Assembly: GCA_025506515.1 (NCBI GenBank)
Contig: CM046453.1
Location: 38,503,728-38,567,727, forward strand
Direction: 5' to 3'
Source: Flaveria trinervia
Lineage: Eukaryota > Streptophyta > Magnoliopsida > Asterales > Asteraceae
Length of the DNA stretch: 64,000 nucleotides
Position numbers and translations under genes: made by a program. The stretch's first letter is position 1. Every line of letters begins with the position of its first letter. The notes under the pieces are model-generated. The model saw only the letters and a list, made by a program, of their open reading frames with translations. It was not told the origin of the DNA and ran no database searches. Below, one piece after another: positions 1-12,886 of this stretch.

Positions 1-48
1 AACTAGCAGTAGAACAGTGGATCTTGAGGAGGATCAAGAAAACACCTG

Positions 49-1783
49 GTGCACGTTTGGTTGAAACTAGCACTCAAAGTGAGGATGTTGAGGATGATCA
101 AGCGGTTGATCGATACACAAAACGTTCGCAGAAGTGGTAGAACTAGTAATCCACCTGACAGATACCGATTTTTCATGGATGGATGCTATGTGGTGGATTC
201 AGATGAACCAACCACATATCATGATGCAGTGTCCAATTTGGATTGTGACAATGGCTTGAGGCCATGAACGTTGAGATGCAATCCATGTATGACAATCAAG
301 TTTGGGAACTTGTTATGCCACCTCTTAATTCCAAAATAGTTGGAAGTAAGTGGGTTTTCAAGAAGAAAACTGATATGTATGGAAACTTGGATACTTACAA
401 AGCTAGACTTGTAGCAAAGGGTTTCACTCAAACTCAAGGGGTTGATTATGATGAAACCTTCTCACCTGTTGCAATGCTTAAGTCTATAAGGATATTATTT
501 GCCATAGCAGCTCATTATGATTATGAGATTTGGCAAATGGATGTCAAAACCGCTTTCCTAAATGGATATCTTGAGGAAGATGTCTATATGGTTCAGCCTG
601 AAGGTTTTGTCGATCCAAAATATCCTAATAAAGTATGCAAGTTAATGAAATCAATCTATGGATTGAAACAAGCATCAAGAAGTTGGAATCACCATTTTGA
701 TAATGAAGTAAAGAAATTTGGCTTCATCAAAAACACTGATGAGGCTTGCGTGTATAAGAAGGCTAGTGGGAGCATAATAACCTTCCTAGTATTATATGTT
801 GATGACATACTACTGTTTGGAAACGACATTCCAACCATGGAAGGTGTAAAAACCTGGCTTGGAAGTTGTTTTTCCATCAAGGATCTTGGTGAAGCTGCCT
901 ATATTCTGGGAATAAAGATCTATAGGGATAGATCAGACGGCTAATTGGTTTGAATCAAAGTGCATACATTGACAAAATCTTGAAAAGATTCAAGATGGAA
1001 AACTCTAAGAAAGGTACTGTACCTATTCAGAGAGGGACAATATTGAGTACAACTCAATGTCCAAGCTCCAAGGAGGAGCAAAATAGAATGAAGGCTATCC
1101 ATATGCATCTGCTATAGGATCCATCATGTATGCAATGATATGCACTAGACCAGACGTGTCATGCGCTTTGAGCATGACAAGTAGATACCAGCAAAATCCT
1201 GGTGACAGTCATTGGATCGCTGTCAAGAACATTCTAAAGTACCTAAGGAGACTAAGGACATGTTCTTGATCTACGGATCTGGTGAAGAGGAACTCGTTGT
1301 AAAAGGTTACATGGATGCGAGTTTCCAAACCGATCGTGATGATTCACGATCTCAATCGGGGTACATCTTTATTCTGAATGGGGGAGCTATTTCTTGGAAA
1401 AGCTCAAAGCAAGAAGTCGTAGCGTTGTCCACTACAGAGTCAGAATACGTCGCCGCTTCAATGGCAGCACAGGAAGCTGCATGGCTGAAGAAATTCATAG
1501 CCGATCTAGGGTAGTCCCTTCCATTCAGGATCCCCTAGAGATCTTTTGTGACAACGAGGGTGCGATTGCTCAAATCAAGGAACCTCGTGCTCATCAAAAG
1601 ACTCGGCACATTGAACGGAGATTCAACTACATAAGGGATGAAGTTGAAAAGGGAAAGATATGTATTCGCAAAGTTCACACTGATAAAAATATTGCGGATC
1701 CACTCACAAAGCTCCTCGAAAAGGCAAAGCATGAGGGTCATGTTTGTGCCATGGGACTTAGATATTCAAGTGACTGGGTTTGA
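49..1783 (+). pseudogene. pol: E1 pol: reverse transcriptase and RNase H (frameshifted)
   Basis: This is the C-terminal part of a copia Gag-Pol polyprotein, which copies the element RNA into cDNA. The RT domain (about 264-944) has the copia motifs KARLVAKGFTQ, MDVKTAFLNG and the catalytic LYVDDI. RNase H follows (about 1212-1783) with the conserved SKQEVVALSTTESEYVA and RHIERRFNYIRDE motifs, ending near ADPLTKLLEKAKHEGH. The frame is broken several times: near 255, before RT; near 935, after IYRDRS; near 1098; and near 1512, where one lost G makes GGGTAG. The copy cannot make a functional polyprotein. The domain order RT then RNase H with integrase upstream is Ty1/copia. Confidence 0.93.
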
Positions 1784-2546
1784 TGTTGTATTTTGCATAT
1801 AGATATTGGAACTAATGTTATTTGACTTAATTATATAGTTATAATTTCATTTGTTCTTCTATTTTAGTATGTTTAAATCCATGAATAAATAAGTTATTCT
1901 AAACGTCCGCAGTCGATTATACTTGTGGGAACAACTATAAATATAAGACTATAATGAACTTGGATTGGTTGATATTCATATGGTATGAATATACAGCAAG
2001 AGGTTGCTACCAAGTTCATTGATATCTATGGGATATAGATATTGGACTGACCCGCTCTCAATTATTTCTGCATGGAATCTTGCTGATTTGTCATAAGAGA
2101 TTTTGAGTAAAGGCGAATATCATTGTATCCTCAGACCTGAGATACATATTGGGTCTTGATATTCACCAAGTATTGTACTTTGACTTAGTTCTTTGCTGTT
2201 CTGAAAAGGCTGTACATAAGGTTGAGTCAGGTATAACATGAGGTGATTGTGAGAGACGTATGTATCGAGATGGAATTTGTTCCTCTTATTCGTTGAGAGT
2301 TAGATGTCTAAGGCCTGCTAAAGTTAAATCATCAGAGAATGACAATCTGTGTCTCTTGGATTTAACATGACATCTGCAACAAAAGGATAGATGATTAATT
2401 CACCTAAAACATATTCAAGTAAGGTACTTGAAAAGGATAATGTTATTGAATGGCACTTAGTCATATACATTAGGGGTAGCAAACCGTTGCTAGGCGTTAT
2501 TTGCTGCTTGCATCAATCTTCTATAAATCTTGTGCAAGTGGGAGAT
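1784..2546 (+). other. E1 3' untranslated region and polypurine tract
   Basis: There is no coding potential between the pol stop and the LTR. The last bases before the LTR (2533-2546) read TGCAAGTGGGAGAT, a typical copia polypurine tract that primes plus-strand synthesis. Confidence 0.75.
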
Positions 2547-3452
2547 TGAAAGTATTGATCTGCCCAAGATTCATATTAATTGATGTGGCTAGTGTAATAT
2601 GATCCAAGTCGGGTCATACCCAATAACAAGCCAAACAAACACCAAAAGAGGATTTATTTGTTGATAAGATCACACAAATAAATAATGACACCAATTTAGA
2701 AAATTGGATTCTCTAAATTATTGCTTTTGTAGATGAACATCATTATATAGATAATTTGTTCATAGAAGATTATTTGTACATTATTTAATATGGTTAAGCA
2801 ATGGCAAATAATAGTGTGTGTAGTGATATAAAATTAAAATGGTTTTAATTTTATAAAACAAGGGATGTGATTGTATTTTTTATAAAATTTGAATTGAGAG
2901 GGAAACAAAAGGGGGCCATTTTCGGCCGCCCCTTTTGGTCTTGGATGCCCCAATTTTAATTAGTTCCAAGACATGCAAGTCTTGGACACTTGAACACTCA
3001 TTCATTCTATCACATCCAAGAACACACACAACCAAAGCTCTCTCTCTACTCTCTCCTCTATCTCACGGTTTTTGGGCAGAAAAGGAAGTAGATTTTCAGC
3101 CCACAAAAAGGGTTTTGTAGCTGGAAATTGGTGTCAAAGATCCTAGCATTCAAGGTGTTTTTGTTGATAGGCTTGGGGTATGCTATCTTGAGAACTTCTA
3201 CCTTGAAGTTTAGCCACAAGAACACATCCTTTTCATCTCTTTAATTTCGGTTCTCTGCAGCTCCAAAGGTTGTGGTTCTTTCATCTTGTGTTTCTTTCAT
3301 TGTATGTATTTTGTATAATGATCCATGGCTTTGGGGTTCACATTAAATGGGTTTAATAATCATCTTATTAACATGTTTTAAATCTTATATCCGCTGCGTT
3401 TTTCATATAAATAAGGTTATATGAACTTTGATAAACTTGTTTTACCCCAACA
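2547..3452 (+). repeat. E1 3' LTR (906 bp)
   Basis: It starts TGAAAGTATT directly after the polypurine tract and ends CCCCAACA. The body closely matches the E8 5' LTR at 59901-60827, including the block GATCCAAGTCGGGTCATACC and the end CTTTGATAAACTTGTT. Its last 30 bases provide the ATG of a chance ORF that runs on into E2 integrase. Confidence 0.9.
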
Positions 3453-4960
3453 CTTTCTAGGATACAACATACCGAACAAGCGAGTTTACAACAACTCAAC
3501 GGGTCTAGTAGAAGTATGGTGTAATGTTGACGTTCAAAGATATACCACACCACGTACTGGAAAAGGACCCGCCTACTTTTTCGACAATGATGGATTCTTC
3601 AAGTCCTTCAACTTCCCTCTCTCTCCCTTGGATGACGAGTTAGCTACATGGATGATGTATGATATCTTGAATACACCAACATCTAGCTTACAGGGAGAAT
3701 CATCTATTCAGTCAGGGGGAGTAGTCGATGACAGTGACTCCTCCTCTGAAGATGAAGCTGAAGAAAATAACCAGAACAGTCAGGAAGAACAGGTTCTAGT
3801 TCCTGAAAGTCCACAAGTATCTACCAGTGATGTACCTTTGACTTCGGAGACTCAAACTCCAACTACCTCAGCTGCAGAACCAAATGTTCATAATCTTGGC
3901 TCTGAGGTAGCAGTTCCTACTACTCCAGGATCATGACTAAACATCTATCATCCCCTAAACAATGTCATTGGGGATGTCAGATCAGGAGTGCAAACCCGAA
4001 ATCAGCTTACTCAGCTGATTATGCCTCAGTTATGGAAAAAGGATATATTCATGATGGTGCTTATCGGTGTTTTGTCTCACAGTTTGAGCCAAAATACGTC
4101 AGTGATGCACTAAATGATGAGGCATGGGTGAGTGCCATGCAAGAAGAACTTCTTCAGTTCAAGAAGTTAGGTGTATGGACTCTGCTTGATAGACCTCAAG
4201 GTGCTAAGGTCATTGGCACCAAATGGGTTTTAAAATGCAAGAAAGATGACCAAGGGGTAATTATCAGGAACAAGGCTCGATTGGTGGTTCAAGGTTTTCG
4301 CCAAGTCGAGGAAATTGACTACAATGAGGTGTTTGCACCCGTGGCAAGGATGGAAGCCATTCGTATCTTCCTTGCCTATGCATCGTACATGAAGATTAAA
4401 GTCTATCAATTAGATGTGAAGAGTGCATTCCTTCATGGGGAAATAAGAGAAACAGTCTATGTCAGTCAACCCGACGGATTTGAAGATCCTTATCATCGGG
4501 ATAGAGTCTACAAGCTCGACAAGGCTTTATACGGCCTTCATCAAGCTCCAAGAGCTTGGTATGAGAAACTCTTGACTCATCTTGTGAAACACGGCTTTCG
4601 CAGGGGAGTCATTGACTGCACGTTGTTCATTAAAGAAAAAGATGGCGACCTACTGCTCGTACGATCTATGTTGATGACATAATCTTCGGTCAAAGAACGA
4701 AGAGTTATGCAAAGAGTTTGAAGTAGTTATAAAGAAAGAGTTTGAGATGAGTGCTATGGGGGAGATGAAGTTCTTTCTCGGGTTACAGGTGGATCAAACA
4801 CCAAATGGGATCTTTCTACATCAGACCAAGTATGTAGGAGACATTCGCAGTCGTTTTGACATGGAGAATGCATCTGCTGCTGAGACTCCACTAGCTACGA
4901 ATCACGACATAGCATCTGCTGCTGGGACTCCACTGGCTACGAATCACGACATAGCACATG
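3453..4960 (+). pseudogene. pol: E2 pol: integrase C-terminus and RT fingers/palm (broken)
   Basis: The integrase C-terminal part starts at FLGYNIPNKRVYN, directly after the E1 LTR, and is followed by an acidic Ser/Glu-rich linker. RT covers about 4080-4960 with IGTKWVLKCKKD, VYQLDVKSAFLHGE and the catalytic YVDD at 4667-4678. Breaks are a stop and frame change at 3934, and a frameshift near 4665 just before YVDD. A 42-bp unit is tandemly duplicated at about 4870-4953. The remaining RT/RNase H sequence resumes after E3 at 17364. It belongs to the copia group with a DVKSAFLHG-type RT, unlike E1. Confidence 0.92.
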
Positions 4961-5823
4961 TGTTGGACCAAAAGAACCAATGAGCCAAGATCAGAAAACC
5001 TCTAAGTCCCACATGATATCACAACAACTGCTGAAGGCTTCATCAGCAGTTTGACAAGTGCTGAAAACTCCAACAGCTGAAGATCAAGTGCTGAAGACTT
5101 CAACAGCTGAAGACTAAAGTGCTGAAGTTCAACAGCTGAAGAACACAAGTGCTGAAGCTGAACAGCTGAAGAACACAAGTACTAAAACTGAAGACCAAAG
5201 TACTGAAGTACAACAGCTGAAGAGTCTACAAGTGCTGAAGATCAACAACTGGTGTACAAAGTCTGAAGACAAAGACTGAAGTCATCAGCTGATGAAACGT
5301 CTGAAGTTCAAGTCTGAAGAACAAGTACTAAAGTTTCAGTAGTTTGTCACAACAGCTGAAGAGTACTTCTTCAATAGTTATGATATCAGTAGTTTTATGT
5401 TTTTACTTTCAGTAGTTTTGTAAAACGACTGAAGAGCTTGTTCTTCAGTCGTTGTAGTATCAGTAGTTTTATGTTTTTCAGTAGTTAGAGTAACTGATAA
5501 CACTTAGTATTTTTAAGAAGATGTCAGCTGTTTTGACATCTTCAGTAGTTGTGTTTCAGTTGGAATAATTCTGTTAGATGTCACTATCAAGTGACATCAG
5601 CAGACGTCACATCTCTTATATAAGAGGTGTCGACCTAAATGTAAGTGTGACATTCCGTTACCACGAAAGCGAATATTGAATGAAATTTATGCAGAATTCT
5701 CTCTATCTATAACCGTTTTGTTCTTCATTGAATATCTTTTCGTTCTTGTGAATGGCTAATTCATTATTAGAATTCCGCTGCTATACTCTCTAATCAATCA
5801 AACGTAGATCACTGATCCTAACA
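4961..5823 (+). repeat. E3 5' LTR (863 bp)
   Basis: It runs from TGTTGGACCA to CTGATCCTAACA. The 5' two thirds are a dense array of degenerate short repeats: AACAGCTGAAG, AGTGCTGAAG and CAGTAGTTTT, with their inverse complements. A TATA box follows at 5617 and a GACGTCAC motif lies at about 5603. Confidence 0.95.
5617..5623 (+). promoter_or_regulatory. E3 5' LTR TATA box
   Basis: TATATAA within CTCTTATATAAGAGG, itself a dyad. It sits after the U3 repeat array and about 200 bp before the LTR end, the usual place for a copia U3/R promoter. The same box is at 17153-17159 in the 3' LTR. Confidence 0.7.
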
Positions 5824-5825
5824 AG

Positions 5826-5837
5826 TGGTATCAGAGC
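5826..5837 (+). other. E3 primer-binding site
   Basis: TGGTATCAGAGC two bases after the LTR end. It complements the 3' end of plant initiator methionine tRNA, the standard copia primer. Confidence 0.92.
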
Positions 5838-6046
5838 AGGTTAATCATTGATCGATCTAACAATTGATCATGAAACTGCTAATTGATATCTATGTTCGAT
5901 TGAATTAGCATATTTGCAAGAACTGGTTATAGATTATTGAATTTCTGTCGCCTTCGTTCGTTTATTCTGAGATCTCTCTTGGTTCAATTGGTTGTTGTGT
6001 TTTTTTCTAATCTGTTATAGCTTAATTGAATTTGATTGAATCTGAG

Positions 6047-8881
6047 ATGACTACTCCTTGTAATGATCCTCACAATACCGGTTCCTCAACCAAGCCTCCG
6101 ATGCTGGTTAGGACCGAGTATAACATATGGCAATGAAGAATGCTTCATCACCTGTCTGTTAACAGTTCAGGTTGTTGCACATCTGTGGTACATGGACCAC
6201 ATAACCCTATGGTGAACAATCCAGAAACCAATCAAATTGTTCCGAAGAAGAAGGAACAATACTCTGATGAAGATCGGAAACTGTTTGAGATTGATGCTAA
6301 AGCCCATGGAATTCTGGCCATGGCACTGCCTAATGAAATCTATTCAGGGCTTATGCATCATGAAACTGCTCATGATCTCTGGAATGCCCTGAAGGAACAA
6401 TTTGGTGGCACAGATGAGGTCTTAGCAAACAATAGAGAAATCCTTGCCCAACAATATGAGACATTCTCTCATAGAAAGGGTGAGACACTGACTCAACAGT
6501 TTGAGCGTTTTTCCTGCTTGATCTCTGAGCTGAAAATGGTGAAACAGGAATACACCAATAGCCAGATGAATAACAGATTCCTCAGATCACTGCCTGAGAG
6601 ATAGGACACATACACTATTGTCCTACGCTCCAGTGCAAATCTGGATAGTCTATCTCTCACCTAACTTCATGGGAAACTGCTTACATTCGAAAGAGAGATA
6701 GAGCAGAAGAGGAAACTGTCCTCATCAAGAAAGCTCACTAATGACTTTGTACCAGGGAATACTGCCTTGGTTGGTCATGAGTCAGAATATGCTGCATCTG
6801 AAAGTAATTATGATGAGCATATTGATTTCTCTTCAAATAGTTCCATCATGCATTTGTTGGTATTGAGAGTCATTCTGGCAGTAATAGTGACAATTTATGC
6901 TTCATTATGGATGATTTGAAAGGAATAGCTGATGATGATGTAGAAGAGATGGATATTCTGAGCCAATGGCACTGATTAATATCAGATCTCAGAAGTTCTA
7001 TAAGAAAACTGGCAGGAAATTCCTGGACTCTCTGGCAAAACCAAAGTTGGTTTTGACAAGAGTAAGTTGAGGTGTCACAAATGCCAAAGGCCGGGACACT
7101 TTGCAAGAGAGTGTAGATCAACTGGATCTAACTCTTCTGCACTCTTTGTGACTTTTCTAGTACTAGTCCACAAAACAGAGGGCAACATCCTGCTGGTTCT
7201 GGTCATCATTCACATCCTAGATCTCCTGCATACTTTGTTCCCCAGGGTCAAATGTCATATCCTTATCCTGCTATTATATGCCTCAACCAAATCCTGTTCA
7301 AGCTCCAATTGCACAACAACCACAAGCATTGCCTGAACCACAACCTTCCCAATCTCATCAACAAACTCAACTCAACAACACAGCTTCTTCACCCCAGGAG
7401 TTGTTGACTGGAGCAGTTTACCAGATGACTTGTCTGGTCATGAACAACTGTTCTCAGGTGCTGGTCAACATGGTGGTGAAAGTCCCTTTGGAAATCTAGC
7501 TCTTATGGCTTTGGATTCTGCTGATACTTCATCCACTAATGCCTCTACACCAAAGGTATCACAGGTATCCTCTGAGGAAAAAGCCAAATTATGTTCTGAA
7601 ACATGCATAGCAGCATTTGCATCTATTAGAGAAGCAAATGTAGCTTTAATCAACAAGAACATGAGCTAGAACAAATAATTTCCAAAAGCAAAGCTGAATT
7701 TGAGTCTGTGCTTAATGATAAGAATGATGAGATTTACAAACTTAAATGCCAAATAACTGATGATAAGGCTAGGGAAGAGATACTTCTAGAGAAGTATAAA
7801 GATCTCAAGGAAACCCTTGCAGTCACCCAGGTAGAGTGTGATAGATGGGTACAATCATGCAAAGGTTTTGAAATGCTTCTTAGTAGGCAATCTGCTTCCA
7901 ATGTGAAGTTTGGCATTGGTTACAATCACACTGCTCCACCTACAGATTTTACTCCCAGAGCAGAGGTAGAATCTGATGGTGAGAGTAGTAATAACCAATC
8001 CATTTCATCATGTGATCTACTTTCTGATACAGCACAATCAGAAGTAGAAGTCAGCACCAAGCCCTCTCAGAACCTATCAGTGATGTTGATGGTTCCACTG
8101 CTGACACTCACATGATCAATGAGTTGATCAACTCAGGAGTTAATTCTGAAAGTCCTGAAAGGACTAGAGAGCAGGATTAACACCTGAAGTTCAAACTCCA
8201 ACTACTGCCAGTACTGAAAAGAAGAAAACTGTCAGTAGAAAGAGTTTGAAGACTACTAAAGAGGAAGTCAAGAAAGCAAACAATGCTTCCAAAGCACTGA
8301 AGAGCAAGTCTTCAGTTGTTTCATCCTCTTTAGTTGATGATCAACCTAAGATGAAGAAGAAACCATGTGAAGTATGTGGTTTGTTCAATCATCTTACAGA
8401 TGATTGCTTATACAAAAGAGGATCCAAACTCAAACATAAAGAGGAAATAAAGAGAAAATGGTTAAAATGAAAATTGAGTTTGAGACCACATTTGTATCAG
8501 CAACATCAAATCCTGTAACCCTTAAGTCCACAAAGAAATCCAAAAAGGAAGGGGTTAAACAGGTAACAGCTGAGATTGCTCAGAAGAAGAAGGTGCAACA
8601 TAGGAACTTATCAAACTCCACTGGCAATGTGTCTGATGAGCTGAAAGCTTTATCACAAAATCAGACACAGCTGGTTATGATGGTTCAACATCTATTGGGA
8701 AGAGTTAACCAATTAGATGCTCCTATGTTGAAACCACAGAAAAGGAGGTCCAAGCCAAAGGATTCCTCTTCTACACCATCTTCTTCCTCTCAGGCTGTTG
8801 TTTCCAATAAACCTGTTAGTTTACGATCTGTTGATGAGACCAGGCCCAAAACAAAAGGTTTGGGTCTCCAAAACTAACTGA
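6047..8881 (+). pseudogene. gag: E3 gag (broken)
   Basis: Gag forms the virus-like particle. The start ATG at 6047 begins MTTPCNDP, matching the E4 gag start. The N-terminal domain resembles UBN2-type copia gag, with a DLWNALKEQFGG motif. Two CCHC knuckles are visible: CHKCQRPGHFARC-type near 7075 and CEVCGLFNHLTDDC near 8370. Between them are Pro/Gln-rich and coiled-coil-rich segments (about 7600-7860). Stops occur at 6134 (TGA) and 6602 (TAG), with several frameshifts around 6960-8240. The natural end is probably the TGA at 8879, just before the protease. The large gag with a coiled coil fits the Sirevirus group. Confidence 0.9.
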
Positions 8882-8890
8882 TGTTTATTA

Positions 8891-11800
8891 TTGCAGAGTT
8901 CTCCAACATGCCAAAGTAGCATCTGGTATGTAGACAGTGGGGGATCTATGCACATGACTGGGAACAGCTCTCTTCTTCATGACTACTCTCAAGGAAAGAA
9001 GGGGTTGTTTCTTTTGGCAATGATGCTAGGGGTTACATCATTGGCAACGGCTTTGTCTCCAATGGAGAAATAAAGTTTGATGATGTTATAATATGGAAAA
9101 TCTCAAGTACAATCTCTTGAGTGTCAGTCAAATGTGTGATAAAGGCCATGTTGCTCTTTTCACCAGTCAGAACTGTAGGATTCTGTCATCCAAAGTTCTG
9201 CATTTGATTGATAAGGTGTTGGATGATCACACTCTCCTGAGAGCCAACAGGATAGGAAGAGTGTATGCCTTAGATCTTTTCAAGAAAATAGATCTCAGAG
9301 GCAATCCTTGCCTATTTTCCAAAGCCTCTTCTCAAGAATCTAAACTGTGGCACAAGAAGACTGGGTCATGTTAATTTCAAAAACATGAATCAGCTTATCC
9401 ACAATAGTTTAGTTAGAGGCTTACCAATAAAGGAGTTCCACTGTTATGAAACCTGCACTGCTTGTTTAAAAGGAAACAGCACAAAGTCTCATTCCCTCCT
9501 ATTGAAGAGCCTAAGTCCACTGCCTGCTTGCATTACTGCATATGGATCTATTGGTCCTGTGAGAGTAATGAGCATGGCAAAGAAGAAATACTATCTGGTA
9601 ATTGTGGATGATTACTCCAGATTTGTATGGACTTTCTTTCTACATTCAAAGGATGAGGTTGCTCAGAAGATTATTCACTTTGTGTTGTATATTGAGAAGC
9701 ATTATTCCCTTCCAGTCAAGTGTATTAGGAATGACAATGGAACTGAATTCAGAAACCATACACTTGATGACTTCTATCTTTCAAAGGGAATCAAAAGGCA
9801 GTTTAGCATACCAAGGACTCCAGAACAAAATGGAGTAGTGGAGAGAAAGTACAGTACCCTAATTGAAGCTGCAAGGTCCATGCTGGCTGACTCTGGTTTG
9901 CCACTGACCTTTTGGGCTGAAGCTGTTAACACAGCTTGCTATGTGCAGAATAGAGTCTTAGTAAATCAGAGGTTGGTGAAGACTCCATATGAAGTTCTCC
10001 ATCACTTGGCTCCTCTAATTTCATTTTTCAAAGCATTTGGGTGTCCTTGTTTTTCTCAACGCAAAGGATCAACTCCAAAAATTTGATCCTAAGGTGGATG
10101 CAGGGTATTTTGTGGTTATTCATCTACTTGCAAGGCATACAGAGTCTTCAACTGCAGAACAAAGATAGTTGAAGAGACTTTGCATGTGAAGTTTAATGAA
10201 TCTCCTTTGGACAAGATTCCACAAAACCCTGTGGAGTTGTTTGACTTGGACATACTGCAATATGTTCCTTATCAACCTCCAGCTGTTGCAGATCATGTGG
10301 ATAAATCATCTTCTGTAGCATGTCTTCCACCTGGTGGTATTGATGATTATGATGATAATATCAATACTCACCTATTCAAGTTTAGTGACCAACTGCCTGT
10401 GTCTGCTAAATTTGATGTTCCTGTAGCTTCAGCAGTTCCATCCACAACAAATGCTGATGAGATCTCTGATTCCTCTACATCTTTTGAGTTACCATCTAAT
10501 TCTTGGTTTCAAGAGTCTGCATCAACATCTGCTGCTGCTGAAGGTCCTACAAACACTTGCACAGATCTCATTGTTTATCAAGAACTGAAAAATCACCCAA
10601 TGTCTCAGATTATTGGTGATATCAATGCTGGTGTTTCAACAAGAAGTCAATTGTCTAACTTCTGCTTCTATGCTCTTCATCAGTCAGCTAGAGCCAAAGA
10701 ACTACCAGGTTGCTTTGAGAGACAATGGATGGGTTGAAGCTATGCAGCTTGAGCTACTTCAGTTCAAGAAACAGCAAGTGTGGGAACTGGTTCCTCTTTC
10801 CCCAGGTAAGTGTGCAATAGGCACTAAATGGGTGTTTAGGAATAAAACTGATGAAAATGGGCTTATTGTTAAGAACAAGGCTAGACTGGTTGTACAGGGG
10901 TTTTCACAAGAAGAAGGTATTGACTATGATAAAACCTTTGCCCCTGTAGCCAGACTAGAGGCAATCAGATTGTTTTTAGCCTATGCTGCATTCCACAATC
11001 TTAAAGTTTTTCAAATGGATGTCAAAAGTGCCTTTTTATATGGTAAAATAAAGGAAGAAGTTTTATGTGTCAACCACCAGGTTTTGAGATAATAAACATC
11101 CTGAATGGGTGTATAAACATGATAAGGCTCTTTATGGGTTGAAACAAGCTCCTAGAGCCTGGTATGAGACACTTTCTACTTTTCTTCTTAAGAATAATTT
11201 CACTAGAGGCTCCATTGATAAAACTTTGTTTATCAAGAAGGTGGATCAGCATAAGCTACTTGTTCAGATTTATGTTGATGATATCATTTTTGCATCCTCT
11301 GATCCCCAGTTGTGTGATGATTTTACAACATTAATGAAAAAGAGGTTTGAAATGAGTGCAATGGGAGAATTACAGTTCTTTCTAGGCTTGCAAATTAAAC
11401 AAAAGGCTGATGGAACCTTTATTCATTAGTCAAAATATACAAAAGATCTTTTGAATAAGTTTGATTTACAAAACTGTAAGCCCTGTTCTACTCCCATGTG
11501 CAACACCACACAACTGGATGCTGATCAGAAAGGTAAAGTTGTTGATGAAACACTTTACAATGTATGATTGGGTCCTTGATGTTTAACAGCTTCTAGACCA
11601 GATATTATGTTTGCTACATGTGTTTGTGCTAGATTTCAGGCTGCTCCTAAAGAGTCTCATTTGATTGCAGTCAAAAGAATCTTTAGATATTTGCAAGGTA
11701 CACAATCTCTGGGTTTATGGTATTCCACTGGACACTCTTGCAAATTAGTTGCTTTTTCAGATAGTGACTATGCAGGGTGCAAGTTAACTAGAAAGTCAAC

Positions 11801-12212
11801 TTCTGGTGGTTGTCAATTCCTAGGCAACTGTTTGATTTCTTGGCAGAGTAAGAAACAAACATCTGTTGCTATATCAACTGCTGAGGCCGAGTACATTGCT
11901 GCTGCTAGTTGCACTTCTCAGGTACTCTGGCTTCAGAACCAACTTCTGGATTATGGCATTACAGAGACTAAGACTCCATTATTAATAGATAGTGCTTCAG
12001 CTCTGTGTATTGTCAAAAATCCAGTCCAGCACTCTAGGACCAAACATATAGAGATCAGACATCACTTTATTCGGGATTGTTTTGAAAAAGGTCTGGTTGA
12101 TCCTAAGTTTGTGCCTAGTGCTGATGAGCTTGCAGATATTTTTACTAAGCCTTTGGATAGTTCTACTTTCCAAAACCTTGTGTTAAGGCTTGGTATGCTG
12201 CAGCTAGAATAA
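8891..12212 (+). pseudogene. pol: E3 pol: protease, integrase, RT, RNase H (broken)
   Basis: The protease has the active site WYVDSGGSMHMT near 8926. Note GGS in place of the usual GCS. Integrase (about 9093-10086) has the zinc-binding half (LWHKK...GH, C-x2-C) and the DDE core with NDNGTEFRN and TPEQNGVVERK. RT (about 10613-11429) has VFQMDVKSAFLYGK and the catalytic YVDD near 11271. RNase H (about 11607-12212) has FSDSDYAGC, SKKQTSVAISTAEAEYIAA and KHIEIRHHFIRD, and ends normally at LGMLQLE. Frame breaks lie near 9080, 9360, 10080, 10720, 11090 and 11430-11600. Gene order is Ty1/copia. Confidence 0.94.
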
Positions 12213-12870
12213 GTGACAACTACTGATGATTTTAGTCAAAAGTACTGGTGATCATTGGTAACCATGTCACATATAAGTACTGATGAGTCCTTCCACCTTC
12301 AGTAGTTTTTATAACTACTGACGGCTAAATGCCTCACAAGTACTGAAGTACTTTATCTGTTCTAAACTACTGATGTAGTTACAACTACTGAAATCAGTAC
12401 AAACAGATAAGTACTGACGTCCTATGAAACACTTGAAAAGCAGATGCAAAGTCTGCTACGTGTTGAGGACAGTATGAAACAGCTGAAAGGCTATGAATTG
12501 ACGAAAACTACTGAAGAGAACTTTCTCTTCAGTCGTTTCTATAACTGCTGTTTCACTCTAAACAACTGAAGCAAAACCATGTCTTCAGTAGTTTTATAAC
12601 TACTGATGACTAACACCAAGTTTTCAGCTGTTTACAACAACTGATGACAATACCACTGTCTTCAGTAGTTTCACAACTACTGATGACAAACACCAAGTCC
12701 TCAGTTGTTTCATCATCTGAAGTCAAAACCATGGTTTTCAGTAGTTTTCTAACTGCTGATGCCTAAAACCACGACTTCAGCTGTTTCAACGTCTGATAGG
12801 GTAATACCATGTCAACAGTCGGTTTAAAACTACTGATGACTAATACCAAACCCTTTAGTCATTTTCTCAC
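12213..12870 (+). repeat. E3 internal dyad-repeat array upstream of ORF3
   Basis: About 650 bp of degenerate repeats made of CAGTAGTTTT and its complement AACTACTGATGAC, spaced by TAACACCA-like links. The best dyad has arms TCAGTAGTT and AACTACTGA around a 4-base loop (12587-12610 area). The same words fill the E3 LTR, so this array is a U3-like block placed between pol and ORF3. Confidence 0.85.
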
Positions 12871-12878
12871 CCCTACCC

Positions 12879-12886
12879 TATAAATA
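12879..12886 (+). promoter_or_regulatory. E3 internal TATA box for ORF3
   Basis: TATAAATA in CCCTATAAATACCTG, 60 bp before the ORF3 start codon and straight after the dyad array. It is a strong plant TATA match in the right place for a separate ORF3 transcript. Activity is inferred. Confidence 0.65.

Larger units (their letters stand above)
1..3452 (+). mobile_element. E1: Ty1/copia retrotransposon, 3' half
   Basis: The window opens inside this element. It keeps the end of pol (RT and RNase H), a 760-bp untranslated stretch, a polypurine tract and a complete 3' LTR ending at 3452. Directly after the LTR the reading frame of another copia integrase (E2) begins, so E1 inserted into E2. The target duplication partner lies left of the window. 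The LTR closely resembles the 5' LTR of E8, so E1 and E8 belong to one family, distinct from the Sirevirus-like elements here. Confidence 0.9.

Noticed and set aside
2935..3120. Short ORFs in the E1 LTR
   Set aside because: LTR sequence; no domain, and the matching E8 LTR does not keep the frame.
5826..5837. TGGTATCAGAGC sites as tRNA gene fragments
   Set aside because: They lie exactly at LTR boundaries and are primer-binding sites, with no tRNA body around them.
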